Shown here in pieces: positions 50,228 through 60,442 of a stretch of 64,000 bases of DNA. Position 1 is the first letter of the stretch, and every line of letters starts with the position of its first letter. Below the pieces are notes generated by a model, which saw only the letters and a list, made by a program, of their open reading frames with translations, was not told where the DNA came from and made no database searches. The DNA is from Candidatus Trichofilum aggregatum (lineage in GTDB: Bacteria; Chloroflexota; Anaerolineae; Promineifilales; Promineifilaceae). The position numbers and the translations under genes are program-made. The DNA lies in assembly GCA_016716885.1 (NCBI GenBank), contig JADJUV010000172.1, positions 248,001 through 312,000 on the forward strand. The letters are read 5' to 3'.

Positions 50228-50791
50228 TTAGGCGTGAACGGTGTACTGCAAGACGACCACGCCATTGCCAAATCGGCGCTCCTGGACCAACTCCAGGTTC
50301 AACCGCACACCGTCTGGGAAGAACCGCTTTCCACCCCCCACAACCACAGGGCAGACGATCATCTGTAACTCATCCACAAGACCATCCCTTAGTGCTTGCC
50401 CCGCAAGTTCAGGGCCATCAACCGAGATGTTGTGTTCGGCGTTGGCCTTGAGCCGTCGAATTACGTCCGGATCGAACTCTCGCTCGATCCGCGTCCGGGC
50501 GCTACGCGGCTCAGTGAGGGTCCTGGAGTAAACTATCTTCTCTGCCGCCTGCCACTGCCGCGCCCAGTCGAGTACGACCTGCGGTTGGTCGGGGGTCGTG
50601 GGCGGGGTTTCCCAATAGACCATCGTCTCGTACATCCTGCGTCCGTAGAGATAAGTGCCGACCGATGACGCAAGTTCGTTGATGTAGGAGTGAACCCCCT
50701 CATCTGCGGGAGCGCCCCAGCCAAAGTCGCCGTGCTCGTCCTCGATGTAACCATCCAGCGACATAAGCATTGAGTAGATCAATTTAGCCAT
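50228..50791 (-). CDS. RibD C-terminal / dihydrofolate reductase-like protein
   Basis: 187 aa from ATG at 50791 with AAGGTGA upstream; a start at 50884 is open but lacks support. DHFR-fold features: KLIYSMLMSLDGYIEDEHGD, SSVGTYLYGRRMYETMVYWE, VYSRTL and NISVDGPELAGQALRDGLVD, typical of the RibD_C / YyaP-YwjB family of NADPH reductases of unclear substrate. A single gene bracketed by two copies of the palindromic MITE-like element (50098-50193 and 51131-51231), which suggests that the whole unit may have moved. Confidence 0.87.
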   Translation of the reverse strand: MAKLIYSMLMSLDGYIEDEHGDFGWGAPADEGVHSYINELASSVGTYLYGRRMYETMVYWETPPTTPDQPQVVLDWARQWQAAEKIVYSRTLTEPRSARTRIEREFDPDVIRRLKANAEHNISVDGPELAGQALRDGLVDELQMIVCPVVVGGGKRFFPDGVRLNLELVQERRFGNGVVVLQYTVHA

Positions 50792-50974
50792 ATATTTCAC
50801 CTTCCATCGTAAAGGGTGATCTCCTGATAAACCACGTAAAAACAATCTGCCCACAGTATAGTAAACCGCATCCAATTCCGTCAATGAAAGATCAACCCAT
50901 GGGTTTGCGTCGAATCTGTGGCTGACTAACAGCAGGCCAATGGCCTTTGTAACTATAGTCCAACCCGTTTTACG

Positions 50975-51075
50975 GCCGAACCGCCACGAATGACACGAAT
51001 TAACAGGAATTTTTCTCTGGTGACTTGGCGACCTTGGCGCTTTTGTGTGCGTTTTTTCAGTAGACTGATTCGTTT
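50975..51075 (-). repeat. Dispersed repeat (TTCGTGTTAATTCGTG family), inverted copy
   Basis: CACGAATTAACAGGAATTTT, TCTCTGGTGACTTGGCGACC and TTGGCGCTTTTGTGTGCG are the reverse complement of the copy at 40905-41070 with a few changes. The 50885-51390 gap holds this, the MITE copy at 51131-51231 and no gene. Confidence 0.6.
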
Positions 51076-51130
51076 AGCTGGCTCACCCAGGTTAAGAGAT
51101 AACGATGAGAACCAAAGGCCGCAAGCTATA

Positions 51131-51231
51131 GCTGTTCAGATAATCATTTGATGGTTCCAGGGACCGCTTTGTGACCCGGCCACCACCAGCGCCAAGCGGT
51201 CAAAAACCTATCTGAACGCTATATATCCTGC
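51131..51231. mobile_element. MITE-like palindromic element, copy 2 (divergent)
   Basis: Left end TATAGCTGTTCAGATAATCA and right end TATCTGAACGCTATA form imperfect terminal inverted repeats. The inner palindrome is decayed (GGACCGCTTT...AAGCGGTC). About 100 bp. Confidence 0.65.
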
Positions 51232-51390
51232 ACATAGAAATCATCGACATCACAGAACAGTTCTAATAAACTCATGGTAGACATCTCCTGGTTTGCTTGG
51301 GTCAACCATGTTTTACCACCTTGTGAGATGTGTTATTGGAATGCCGAACTCAGTTGTTAACAGGGAGCACATCCCCACAAGGAGAATATT

Positions 51391-52146
51391 ATGTCTGCCG
51401 CTATCGCTATTCAGCTTTACACCGTTCGCCAGGCCCTGGCTCAAGATTTCACGGGCGTCATCCAGCAAATTGCTGACATGGGGTATCAGGGTGTGGAAAC
51501 GGCTGGTTTTCCGGGCACAACACCAGCCGCCGCCAGTCAACTCTTCCGCCAACTGGGACTGGCGGTAACCAGTGCCCACACCCCCCTCCCTCTCGGCGAT
51601 CAGAAAAATGAAGTGCTAGACACCGCGGCCGCGCTCGGTTGCCAGAAAATCATTTGTGCCTACCTAAGCCCCGATCAATACAAAACGTTGGACCAAATTA
51701 AGCGCAACTGCGATTTGTTAAACGAAGCCAATGCCGTAGCCGTCGCTCATGGGCTTTCTTTTGGCGTTCACAATCATTGGTGGGAATTTGAACGAGTCGA
51801 GGGACGATATCCCTATCAGGTGTGGCTAGAACAGTTGGACCCAGCCATCTTCTTTGAAATTGATACCTATTGGGTCAAAACTGCGGGCCTTGATCCGGTG
51901 GCCCTGGTCAAAGAGCTAGGCCCACGCGCACCCATGTTGCATATTAAAGACGGCCCGGCGGTCAAAAATGAACCTATGGTAGCCGTAGGCGATGGCATGA
52001 TGGATTTCCCCAGCCTCATCCAGGCGGCCGGGGAGAATACCGAGTGGCTCATTGTGGAACTTGACCAGTGTGCCACCGATATGCTAGAGGCTGTGGGCAA
52101 AAGCTACCGTTATCTGGCAACACACACAAATCATGGAGAACAATAA
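51391..52146 (+). CDS. Sugar phosphate isomerase/epimerase (AP-endonuclease family 2 fold)
   Basis: 251 aa, with AAGGAGAATATT in front of the ATG. TIM-barrel motifs: IAIQLYTVRQALAQDFTGVI, GYQGVETAGF, LGLAVTSAHTPL, FGVHNHWWEFERVEG (metal ligand His), FFEIDTYWVKTAG and MLHIKDGP, ending with VELDQC. Such proteins interconvert keto-sugars or inositol derivatives with a divalent metal. It lies three bases upstream of the Gfo/Idh/MocA oxidoreductase gene, a common catabolic pair for inositol-like or rare sugars. No transporter is adjacent. Confidence 0.9.
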   Translation: MSAAIAIQLYTVRQALAQDFTGVIQQIADMGYQGVETAGFPGTTPAAASQLFRQLGLAVTSAHTPLPLGDQKNEVLDTAAALGCQKIICAYLSPDQYKTLDQIKRNCDLLNEANAVAVAHGLSFGVHNHWWEFERVEGRYPYQVWLEQLDPAIFFEIDTYWVKTAGLDPVALVKELGPRAPMLHIKDGPAVKNEPMVAVGDGMMDFPSLIQAAGENTEWLIVELDQCATDMLEAVGKSYRYLATHTNHGEQ

Positions 52147-52149
52147 GGG

Positions 52150-53241
52150 ATGGAAAAAGTGAAAGTAGGCATTATCGGTTGTGGCAATATTAGCAGCGCT
52201 TACATGAAGGGCTGCCGCGCCTGGGAGATATTAGATGTGGTGGCTTGTGCCGACATCAATCTCAGCGCGGCCGCGGCCAAAGCGCAAGAGCATAACATTC
52301 CCCAGGCACTCACCGTCGAAGCATTGCTCAACGACCCGGAGATACAGATCGTGATCAACCTGACGGTGCCCCAAGTCCATGCCGCCGTGAGCCTGGCGAT
52401 TATCGCCAACGGTAAGCATGTCTACAGCGAGAAACCGCTGGCTATCACGCGGGCAGATGGCCTTGAAATCCTGACCGCCGCTAAAGAAAAGGGGGTGCGG
52501 GTAGGTTGTGCTCCCGACACATTCCTGGGGGGTGGACTGCAAACGTGTCGCAAGCTCATTGATGAGGGTCATATTGGTGAACCGGTCGCGGCCGCGGCCT
52601 TTATGATGGGTCATGGCCCTGAAGCGTGGCATCCCAATCCGGCTATCTTTTACCAACCGGGGGCGGGACCGATGTTCGACATGGGGCCTTATTACCTGAC
52701 GGCCCTTATCCATTTGTTAGGCCCCGTCAGACGGGTCACGGGTTCAACCCGCATCACCTTTCCTGAACGTATTGCCACCAGCGAAGCGCGCTACGGCGAA
52801 CGCTTAAAGGTGGAAGTGGCGACTCATGTCACGGGCATTTTGGATTTTGTGAGTGGCCCTATTGGTACGCTCACCACCAGTTTTGATGTCTGGCATTCCC
52901 ATTTACCCCGTATCGAAATTTATGGCACGGAAGGTTCGTTAAGTGTGCCAGACCCCAACATGTTTGGCGGCTCGGTGTATGTGCGTCAGGCTATGGCTAA
53001 GGAGTGGAGCGAGGTGCCGCTTACGCACGCCGCGGATATGGGACGGGGTATTGGCGTAGCGGATTTGGCTTATGCTCTGGCAGATGCGCGGCCGCATCGG
53101 GCGGCCGGTGAAATGGCCTTCCATGTCCTTGATCTTATGCAGGCCTTTGAAGAATCGTCACAGAGCGGCCGTCACATAGAGATAGAAAGCCGGTGTGAAC
53201 GGCCAGCCCCCTTGCCCGTGGGTGCATTGTCAGAGCTTTAG
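52150..53241 (+). CDS. Gfo/Idh/MocA-family oxidoreductase
   Basis: 363 aa. Rossmann motif VGIIGCGNISSAYMKG at the N-terminus, NLTVPQVHAAVSLAIIANGK and HVYSEKPLAIT with the conserved EKP lysine, then VGCAPDTFLGGGLQTCRKLI. The C-terminal substrate domain has MFDMGPYYLTALIHLLGP. NAD(P)-dependent dehydrogenation or reduction of a sugar is expected. It is translationally coupled with the upstream epimerase (three-base gap). Two GCGGCCGC copies encode alanine runs (AAAAK and AAAF). Confidence 0.92.
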   Translation: MEKVKVGIIGCGNISSAYMKGCRAWEILDVVACADINLSAAAAKAQEHNIPQALTVEALLNDPEIQIVINLTVPQVHAAVSLAIIANGKHVYSEKPLAITRADGLEILTAAKEKGVRVGCAPDTFLGGGLQTCRKLIDEGHIGEPVAAAAFMMGHGPEAWHPNPAIFYQPGAGPMFDMGPYYLTALIHLLGPVRRVTGSTRITFPERIATSEARYGERLKVEVATHVTGILDFVSGPIGTLTTSFDVWHSHLPRIEIYGTEGSLSVPDPNMFGGSVYVRQAMAKEWSEVPLTHAADMGRGIGVADLAYALADARPHRAAGEMAFHVLDLMQAFEESSQSGRHIEIESRCERPAPLPVGALSEL

Positions 53242-53387
53242 CAGAGTTTCCGAGCTATTCTCTACCTCCCCTCTAGCACTCAAGGGGAAATTCAACTCCC
53301 GCTGACTCATACGCCAGAAAGTAATGGCTCTTGGCGAATTCAGAGGGTGACACCATACCCGCCCCCAGGGGCGGGGAACTTTCTAAT

Positions 53388-53429
53388 GGGCCGGTTTTCG
53401 AGCGCAGCGGCGCGCTCGAAAACCGGCCC
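53388..53429. terminator. Strong 18-bp hairpin after the oxidoreductase gene
   Basis: Perfect arms GGGCCGGTTTTCGAGCGC and GCGCTCGAAAACCGGCCC with a six-base loop, but no T-run, about 150 bp downstream of the stop. It may be a repeat-borne hairpin rather than a terminator. The GC-rich repeat 53440-53514 follows at once. Confidence 0.55.
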
Positions 53430-53473
53430 GCCTGGTATTTCCCCCCTCCCCACAGGGAAGGGGGCCAGGGGGA

Positions 53474-53514
53474 TGGGTCTTCCGACTATACCGGCTAAGG
53501 TCTTGTGTAAAGCT
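53474..53514 (+). repeat. 41-bp dispersed repeat, copy 2
   Basis: TGGGTCTTCCGACTATACCG ... TGTGTAAAGCT; partner of 4291-4331. It is preceded by CCCCTCCCCACAGGGAAGGG, which suggests what the homopolymer tract near 4190 originally looked like. Confidence 0.6.
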
Positions 53515-53563
53515 GTCCTACCGTACGATCACACCGCAAAATTCCCAAGACTCCAACCTTTTC

Positions 53564-55098
53564 TCAGGTGTCTAGAGGAAGCGGCCGCAGGGGAGCCGTT
53601 CGCTGGGCCTTTTTACGTTCATACTCGGTAAATACACCCTCATAATCAGATGCCTCGTACCGGCCAAAAACCTCAGCCAATATATTGGGCATCTTGCGAT
53701 ACGGAGATACCTCAAGCTCTTTGAGCATAATATCCATATACTGCTGGAAACGCGTGCTCACCGCACACGAACGAGCGTGCTCAAACCGTATATTCTCCCG
53801 TTTCCAGGCCCGGATGTGCTCAATACTCCGCTCCATCTCAGCCACAGAGGGCAGTTCAAGCTCCTGGCGAAGATGGGCACAAAGCCACTGCGTCCCAATT
53901 TCCACGGCAGGTACATGCAAGAAGCCGTGGTTGTAGCCCGCAAAAGCCAGGCGCGGAACACGGGGATGAATCAGATGCCGGTAGAGTTGCACACCATCTT
54001 TTTCCCCTTCCAAAAGCGTGCGGTATTTTAGCGGCAGAAAGGGAAAGATAGGGGTGAGATAACCCAGAGATAAGACGACCATATCGCAGGGTATCTCTAC
54101 GCCATTCTGCAACTGTACCCCATCGGCCGAAAAACCAGCCACTTCTGAGTGATAAGGCAGAATCTGACCTCAGCTACCAGAGGATAATAATTCTCTGGCC
54201 CCAGCGCCCCAGACGAACGAAAATCGTCCAGTAATTTATGCGTAGGCACCAACAGATTTAGTCTGTCTTTGGCGGCCGGTTCTTTGCCGCGGGCGTTTCG
54301 TCGCAATTGAAAACGAATAATCGCCGTAATGAAATCCCAAAAACCGTTGATTACAAAACGTAAGCGGCGATGCAGAAACCGCTCCAAAGCCGTGGGTTGA
54401 TCCCAACTGGTCATCATTACGTTGCCAAAGCGGGTAAACAAGGCATGGGTGAAATGTGCGCCCAGAATCCATTCTGGTATTAATTAACTTGGTGTGCGGA
54501 AAATGTGATGCACCTATACCCCACGTTCGGCGGCTAAGGTAGCCATATCTAGGGCACTTTTGCCGAAGCCCACCACAGCCACCTGCTTGCCGTCAAAAAG
54601 GTTGAGTGAGGTGATGTCTCGTTCAGTAATAATTTGTCCTTTGAATTGACTTTGTCCCGGGAATTGGGGGTTATTTTTGCCATCAGTGTACTGACCGACG
54701 GCTAAGATGGCATAGGCGAATGGCTCTTCGTGTAACCCGGCTTCATTTTTGTAATGTACCAGCCAGCCGTTTTCTTGCTCTTCCAGTTCCAGGACTTCGT
54801 GGCGTAGACGCACATCCAGTTGGAGACAATCAACTACCTCGGTCAGATAGCGCAGGATTTGTTCGCCGGTAGGGTGAAAATCTGGTTGGAAGGACCAGGG
54901 ATAATCAGACAAGTGGTATTGGTTGTAAATGTTTTGCAGATGGACCGCCGGATAGGCGGTGGCCCATATACCCCCTAATTTGTCTGATTTTTCAAACACG
55001 ACTGCCTCAAAGCCATTCTTTTTGAGAATGTTCGCGGCCGCGATGCCAGAAATACCCGCACCGATGACAGCAACCCGCATACTTGTTTTGAGAGACAT
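53564..55098 (-). CDS. Flavin-containing monooxygenase (two frame breaks)
   Basis: About 511 codons. ATG at 55098 follows CAGGAGATC. FAD-binding Rossmann motif VAVIGAGISGIAAANIL, then VFEKSDKLGGIWATAYPAVH, the NADPH site VAVVGFGKSALDMATLAAER and the late LSLGYLTPIFPFLP segment. It belongs to the FMO / Baeyer-Villiger class that oxygenates N, S or carbonyl groups. The frame is lost near 54510 and again near 54175; both sides read as continuous monooxygenase when joined. It is a single gene with no obvious operon partner. Confidence 0.82.
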
Positions 55099-55282
55099 GG
55101 GCACGATCTCCTGTAGCTAGGGAAAGCATTTTGAACTGGCGATTCAGTGAGGGACATTGTAGCAAGGTGTCATTATGGGGTCAATATCGGGAATTAATGG
55201 GTCCAGCGTCAGGTGTCGCCTTGCCACGAGCGCGGATGCCCCTTTGGCCTGAGGGTCAGCGCCCTCTATAATCACGGACGTG

Positions 55283-57039
55283 ATGGCTCAAGCTGATATT
55301 CCCCAAACTGATCCCCAAATTCTTCGCCGTTGCTTCGCCTACCTGCGTCCTTATAGACGAATGGTGTTGGGTATTTACCTGACGATGTTCTTGATCAACC
55401 TCAGTAGCGTGACCGTGCCGCAACTGATTCGTTGGGGCATTGATGCGGGCATTTATGGCGGCAACCTGGACCGGCTGGGTCAGGCCACCGGCCTGTTACT
55501 CGGCTTGACCTTGATCCAGGGGGTTATCACTTTTCTCCAGGGCAAGTGGAGCGAAGTTACTTCACAAAATGTGGCCTACGACTTGCGCAACGAACTGGTG
55601 CAAAAGCTGGCGGCCCTCTCCTTTTCTTTCCACGACCGTACCGAAGCGGGTCAAATTTTGACCCGGGCCATGCAAGATGTGGAGCGTATCCGCTTCCTGA
55701 CTGGCCGGGCGGTCTTACGGATTGTTGAAGGGGTGGTTCTCATTTTGTTGACAGCCATCATGCTGCTCTGGATGAACTGGCGACTGGCTTTGCTCATCAT
55801 GCTGATCCTGCCGCCACTGGTTCATCGGGCCTATCATTATGGTCGCCTCTTCCGCCCGCTCTCCTTCAAAATTCAGGATCAGTTAGGCCAATTGACGACG
55901 CAATTGGAGCAAAATTTGCGCGGGGCGCGGATTGTCAAGGCGTTTGCCCAGGAGAAGGCCGAAATGACCCGGTTTGAGGCGGAAAACAATCAATGGTTCG
56001 ACCTGTCGCAGCAGTCGGTGCGGGTACAGGCCGTGAATACGCCGCTGCTGGACCTGATCGCTAACCTGGGCACGGTAGCTATTCTCTGGTATGGTGGACG
56101 TTGGTTATCAGCAATCAGTTGACGCTGGGGGAGTTGGTGGCTTTTACGACCTACCTGGCGATGTTGATCCGGCCGATTCGTAACATGGGCCGGATTATTC
56201 CTATGCTGGCGATTGCCGCCTCGGCTGGGGAGCGGGTCTTTGCCATTTTGGACGCCCCGGAAGAGGTAGCTGACGCCCCGGATGCGCAAACGTTGCCCCG
56301 GCTCCGCGGCCGCGTTCAGTTTGATCACGTCTCCTTCGGCTACCAACCCGACCATCCCATCTTGCACGACATCAGCTTCACCGCTGAGCCGGGGCAGATC
56401 GTAGCCCTGATGGGGGCCACTGGCTCCGGTAAATCCACCCTGATCAACCTGATTGCCCGTTTCTATGAGCCGACACGCGGCCGCATCACCCTTGACGATC
56501 ACGATAGCCAGACCACCACCATCAGCTCCCTGCGCCGCCAAATTGGGTTCGTCATGCAAGATACCCTTCTCTTTGCCGCCAGCGTGCGCGACAACATCGC
56601 CTTTGGCAACCCCCAGGCCAGCGACGAGGAAATTATCCAGGCCGCCCAGGATGCCCAGGCCCACGATTTCATCATGGCGATGCCCGAAGGGTATGCCTCG
56701 AAGGTGGGAGAGCGAGGTGTTACCCTTTCCGGGGGGCAAAAGCAGCGGTTAGCGATTGCCCGCGCCCTGCTAACCGACCCGCGCCTGCTGATTTTGGATG
56801 ACGCCACGGCCAGTGTGGACAGCCAAACGGAGCACCTCATCCAGCAGGCACTGGAGCGGTTGATGCGCGGCCGCACCACCTTCATCATCGCCCACCGCCT
56901 CAGCACCGTGCAACGCGCCGATTTGATTCTCCTATTAGAGAATGGCCATATCACCGCGCAGGGCCGCCACGACCAATTGCTCCACAGCTCGCCGCTCTAC
57001 CAGCAGATTTACGAGTTGCAGACAGAAAAGAATAATTAA
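55283..57039 (+). CDS. ABC exporter half-transporter 1 (frameshifted)
   Basis: About 585 codons. ATG at 55283. The membrane domain with six helices (residues about 20-300) includes DRTEAGQILTRAMQDVERIR and the typical FAQEKAEMTRFEAENNQWF coupling helix. The frame breaks at about 56095-56105 (GGTGGACGTTGGTTATC) and resumes with NQLTLGELVAFTTYLAML. The ATPase part has Walker A MGATGSGKSTLINLIARFYE, signature TLSGGQKQRLAIARALLTD, Walker B LLILDDATASVD (Asp instead of the catalytic Glu) and AHRLSTVQ. This degenerate Walker B suggests it is the non-consensus half of a heterodimer with the next gene. Confidence 0.85.
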
Positions 57040-57318
57040 TGGCGTCCCGGAAAGAAACCACGACTTTCGCGAATTATCGCTTTCAAGAAAGTTTGTCGTT
57101 TAATGCGTGAGATTTTGATAGCACGGCGTGATGTGTACATCAGCGGTGAATGAATCAACGGATTTCCAAAGGTTGTTCAGAATCCGTTCCTCTGAAAATC
57201 CGATTTCATTCATGGCCAATGTCGCTAAACGTTAAATGGCGGCTGATCTTGAACAGAACAAGTCCAGACAGACCGGCTCGGCCGATCCGCAACCACGCAA
57301 ACCGAAGAAGGATATTTC

Positions 57319-59129
57319 ATGAGTTTTGGTTTTAGTCCCAACATCGGCCCACGTGGAGCCGTCAGCCAATTTGGTCAGGAAGGTAAAGAAGGCCGTATCT
57401 TTGACAAGAATGTCATCCGGGGCATGTTGACCTTCGTCAAACCGTATTGGCGGCGCATGACCGTCGCCGTTTTGCTCATGCTGGGCGTTACGGCCTTTAC
57501 CCTATTCATTCCCTACCTCATCAAAGAGGCGATTGACAACCATATTGCCCAAGGCGATAACACCGGATTAGCCCGCCAGGCCCTATTCATTACCCTCTGT
57601 TATCTGGGTCTCTACTTAACCACCACCGGGCAAGATTACCTGCTCGGCTGGACATCCCAACGGGTGCTAGCCGATGTGCGTGCCCAAATGGTGGAACATT
57701 TACAGCGACTGTCGTTGGCCTACCACGACCGCACCATCGTCGGTGTCACCGTCTCCCGCGTCATTAACGATGTAGCCGTCATCAACGATCTGCTCACCCA
57801 GGGCATCATCTCCCTGTTGGGCGATCTGTTGATTCTTGTGGGCATCATCCTCATCATGATCACGATGAGTCCTCGGCTGGCGTTGCTCACCTTTCTTGTC
57901 TTGCCCCTCATGGCTCTGGCAACCTACCTCTTTTCCCGCCAGGCCCGAGGGGCGTTCCGGCTGACGCGGCGACGGGTAGCGGCGATGGTAGGCAATCTGG
58001 CCGAAAATATTAACGGTATGCGGGTTATTCAGGCCTTTGCTCAGGAGCAACGGGTCGAGGCCCAGTTTGAGGTCATCAACGACGCCAACCGACAATCCCA
58101 TATCGAAGCTGTGCGCCTTTCCTTTATTTTTCTGCCCACCATTGAATTTTTGGGGGTGCTCTCAACCGCCATTGTGTTGTATTTTGGCGGCCGCGCCGTA
58201 GCGGGAGAAGAGGTAACACTCGGGGTGATGGTCGCTTTCCTGGCTTATGTAACGCGCTTTTTTCAACCCATTCAGGAGTTAAGCCGCATCTATACCACCA
58301 TGCAATCGGCTATGGCGGGGGGTGAACAAGTTCTGCGCCTGCTCAACACACCGGCTGAACTGATAGACCCGCCCGATGCCAGCGACATGCCCACCATCGT
58401 CGGTGAAGTCAGACTGGAACAAGTTTCATTCCGTTACGTGGCCGATGGGCCAGAGATATTGCACGAGGTAGACCTGCACATCCGGGCGGGGCAAACTGTG
58501 GCCCTGGTTGGCCCGACCGGGGCGGGCAAAACGACGCTGCAAATCTCATCGCCCGGTTTTATGATGTGAGTGAGGGGCAGGTGCTGATTGATGGGCAGGA
58601 TGTGCGGTCAGTGAAACAGGTATCGCTGCGCCGTCAATTTGGTTTGGTTCCCCAAGACCCCTTCCTGTTTGCCGGGAGCATCGCGGACAACATTCGCTTT
58701 GGTCGGCCCGATGTACCGTTAGCAGAGGTGATGGCCGCGGCCGCGTTAGCCAACGCCCACGACTTTATCGCCAGGCTGCCCGCCGGGTACGAGACACCCA
58801 TCCTGGAAGGGGCGGTGAACCTCTCGGTGGGGCAGCGGCAATTGTTGTGCATCGCCCGGGCCGCCCTGGTCAACCCGCGCATCTTGATTCTGGATGAGGC
58901 CACCGCCAGTGTAGACACGGTCACCGAGGTGCTGATTCAGCGGGCGCTAGACCGGTTACTACGCGGCCGCACCGCCATCGTCATCGCCCACCGGCTGAGC
59001 ACGATTCGTAATGCGGATTTGATTTGTGTGGTGGAAAATGGGCGTATTGTCCAACGCGGCCGCCACGAGGAACTGATGGCGCAGGTGGGGTTGTACCGGG
59101 AGTTGTATCAGGGGACTGCCACTTTATAA
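57319..59129 (+). CDS. ABC exporter half-transporter 2 (frameshifted)
   Basis: About 603 codons, 279 bp after half-transporter 1. Six-helix domain (IRGMLTFVKPYWRRMTVAVL onward) with DRTIVGVTVSRVINDVAVIN. The frame breaks at about 58540, where Walker A reads GPTGAGKTTL and then goes out of phase; restoring one G (CTGGCAAAT) gives TLANLIARFYDVSEGQVLID, so a single missing base explains it. Signature NLSVGQRQLLCIARAALVN has Val for Gly, Walker B is LILDEATASVD with the catalytic Glu, and AHRLSTIRN gives the switch His. With half 1 it forms a heterodimeric lipid, peptide or drug exporter; substrate unknown. Confidence 0.86.
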
Positions 59130-59158
59130 CCTGGTTCACTCTCGCCGATTGAACCAAT

Positions 59159-59264
59159 CTATAGCTGTTTCAGGCGTTTTGGTTCGTAGTAACCGCTTTA
59201 GCGGGCTAGTGTCAGCCCGCTAAAGCGGTCACTACGAACGATATCTTTTTGTTGAAAGCTGTAT
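59159..59264. mobile_element. MITE-like palindromic element, copy 3
   Basis: Left end CTATAGCTGTTTCAGGC, central 26-bp arms beginning GTTCGTAGTAACCGCTTTAG and mirrored by CTAAAGCGGTCACTACGAAC with one mismatch (59182-59239), right end GTTGAAAGCTGTAT. It ends six bases before the aldo/keto reductase stop codon. Confidence 0.75.
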
Positions 59265-59269
59265 TAACT

Positions 59270-60244
59270 TTAGGCGGGCCAGATTTTGCGGCCGCGGCCC
59301 GCGGCCACCACCGCCTCAATCTGGCTTAGCTCATCTTCGGACAGGGGTGGTAGTTGCCCGGCTTGCAGCGTATCACGCAGTTGCCGTACATTTTTGGCCC
59401 CGGGAATGACGGTGCTAACGGCGGGATGGGCGAGGGCAAATTGCATCGCCAGTTGGGCCAAAGTGCGGTCATTCGTTAGCGGCCGCAACTGTTCCACCTT
59501 CGCCAAATCAGCCTGGTAAATCTCCTGCTCATCCGGGTTCTCATGCCACCGCCGACGGAAATCCGTAGCCCCAAAACGGGTGTCTGGCGTAAATTTGCCC
59601 GTCAGGATACCCATCGCCAGCACCCCTCGTACAATCACACCAATGTTGTGCTCCTGGCAATAAGGCAGAATATCAGCTTCAGGGGTGCGGTTGAGAATAC
59701 TGTAATCAACCTGAAGCGTGGCACACTGCCCGTCCGCATTAAACGCCTGCAAATACGCCAGGTCGCTGGTGCTTACTCCATAAGCCCGCACCTTACCCGC
59801 AGCCCGAAGTTTATGAAATCCTTCCAGAAATATCTCCATTGTCGGATCGCGGAAGTTGATGTGGCTCTGCATGATGTCAATATAATCAGTTTGCAGACGT
59901 TGCAGATTACTCTCCACACCGGCGATTAACTTCTCAACCGTATCATAAACCGTGCGGCCGTCTGCAAAACCCCGCCAGCCAATTTTGCTCGCCACAATAA
60001 ACCGATCCCGCCGCCCTTGCATGGCCTGGCCCAATAACTCTTCGCTGTGACCCAGGCCATAAACATCAGCCGTATCAAAGAAATTGATACCAGCATCCAA
60101 GGCAAAATCAATGGTATCAAAGATCGCCTGATCATCCGTTGGCCCCCACTCATTACCACCGGCGGCCCACAACCCCAAACCAACTTCGGTTACTTCGATA
60201 TCACTTTTCCCTAATTTTCGTTTTTTGACTGCTTGTATAGACAT
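59270..60244 (-). CDS. Aldo/keto reductase
   Basis: 324 aa with AAGGAGATAGTTATT in front of the ATG. Family residues: FFDTADVYGLGHSEELLGQA (catalytic Asp57 and Tyr62), FIVASKIGW (Lys), DYIDIMQSHI (His) and, for NADPH, VIPGAKNVRQLRDTL. NADPH-dependent reduction of aldehydes or ketones is expected. It is flanked on both sides by copies of the palindromic MITE-like element (59159-59264 and 60330-60441), like the DHFR-type gene at 50.2 kb. Confidence 0.92.
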   Translation of the reverse strand: MSIQAVKKRKLGKSDIEVTEVGLGLWAAGGNEWGPTDDQAIFDTIDFALDAGINFFDTADVYGLGHSEELLGQAMQGRRDRFIVASKIGWRGFADGRTVYDTVEKLIAGVESNLQRLQTDYIDIMQSHINFRDPTMEIFLEGFHKLRAAGKVRAYGVSTSDLAYLQAFNADGQCATLQVDYSILNRTPEADILPYCQEHNIGVIVRGVLAMGILTGKFTPDTRFGATDFRRRWHENPDEQEIYQADLAKVEQLRPLTNDRTLAQLAMQFALAHPAVSTVIPGAKNVRQLRDTLQAGQLPPLSEDELSQIEAVVAAGRGRKIWPA

Positions 60245-60251
60245 AATAACT

Positions 60252-60336
60252 ATCTCCTTAGGTCTGATTATATGCTGACAACGGGCATAATCTGAAGTTT
60301 CTTCACCCTGTCGCCATTGCTTTGTCGCCGCGTCAG
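60252..60336 (-). repeat. ~75-bp dispersed repeat (CTCAGATTATGCC family), inverted copy
   Basis: Reverse complement reads GGCGACAGGGTGAAGAAACT then TCAGATTATGCCCGTTGTC, matching 17786-17857 over most of its length. It sits upstream of the aldo/keto reductase start. Confidence 0.6.
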
Positions 60337-60441
60337 ATCATCATTTGGGACCTTCGTTTGTAGTGACCGCTTTAGTGGGCTAATAACCCGCCCGCTAAAG
60401 CGGTCACCTACAAACAAAAACTATCACTTGAAAGTGATAAC
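60330..60441. mobile_element. MITE-like palindromic element, copy 4
   Basis: Left GTCAGATCATCATTTGGGAC, central arms GTTTGTAGTGACCGCTTTAG and CTAAAGCGGTCACCTACAAAC (60356-60415), right CTTGAAAGTGATAAC, ending next to the MOSC gene stop. Confidence 0.7.
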
Positions 60442-60442
60442 A

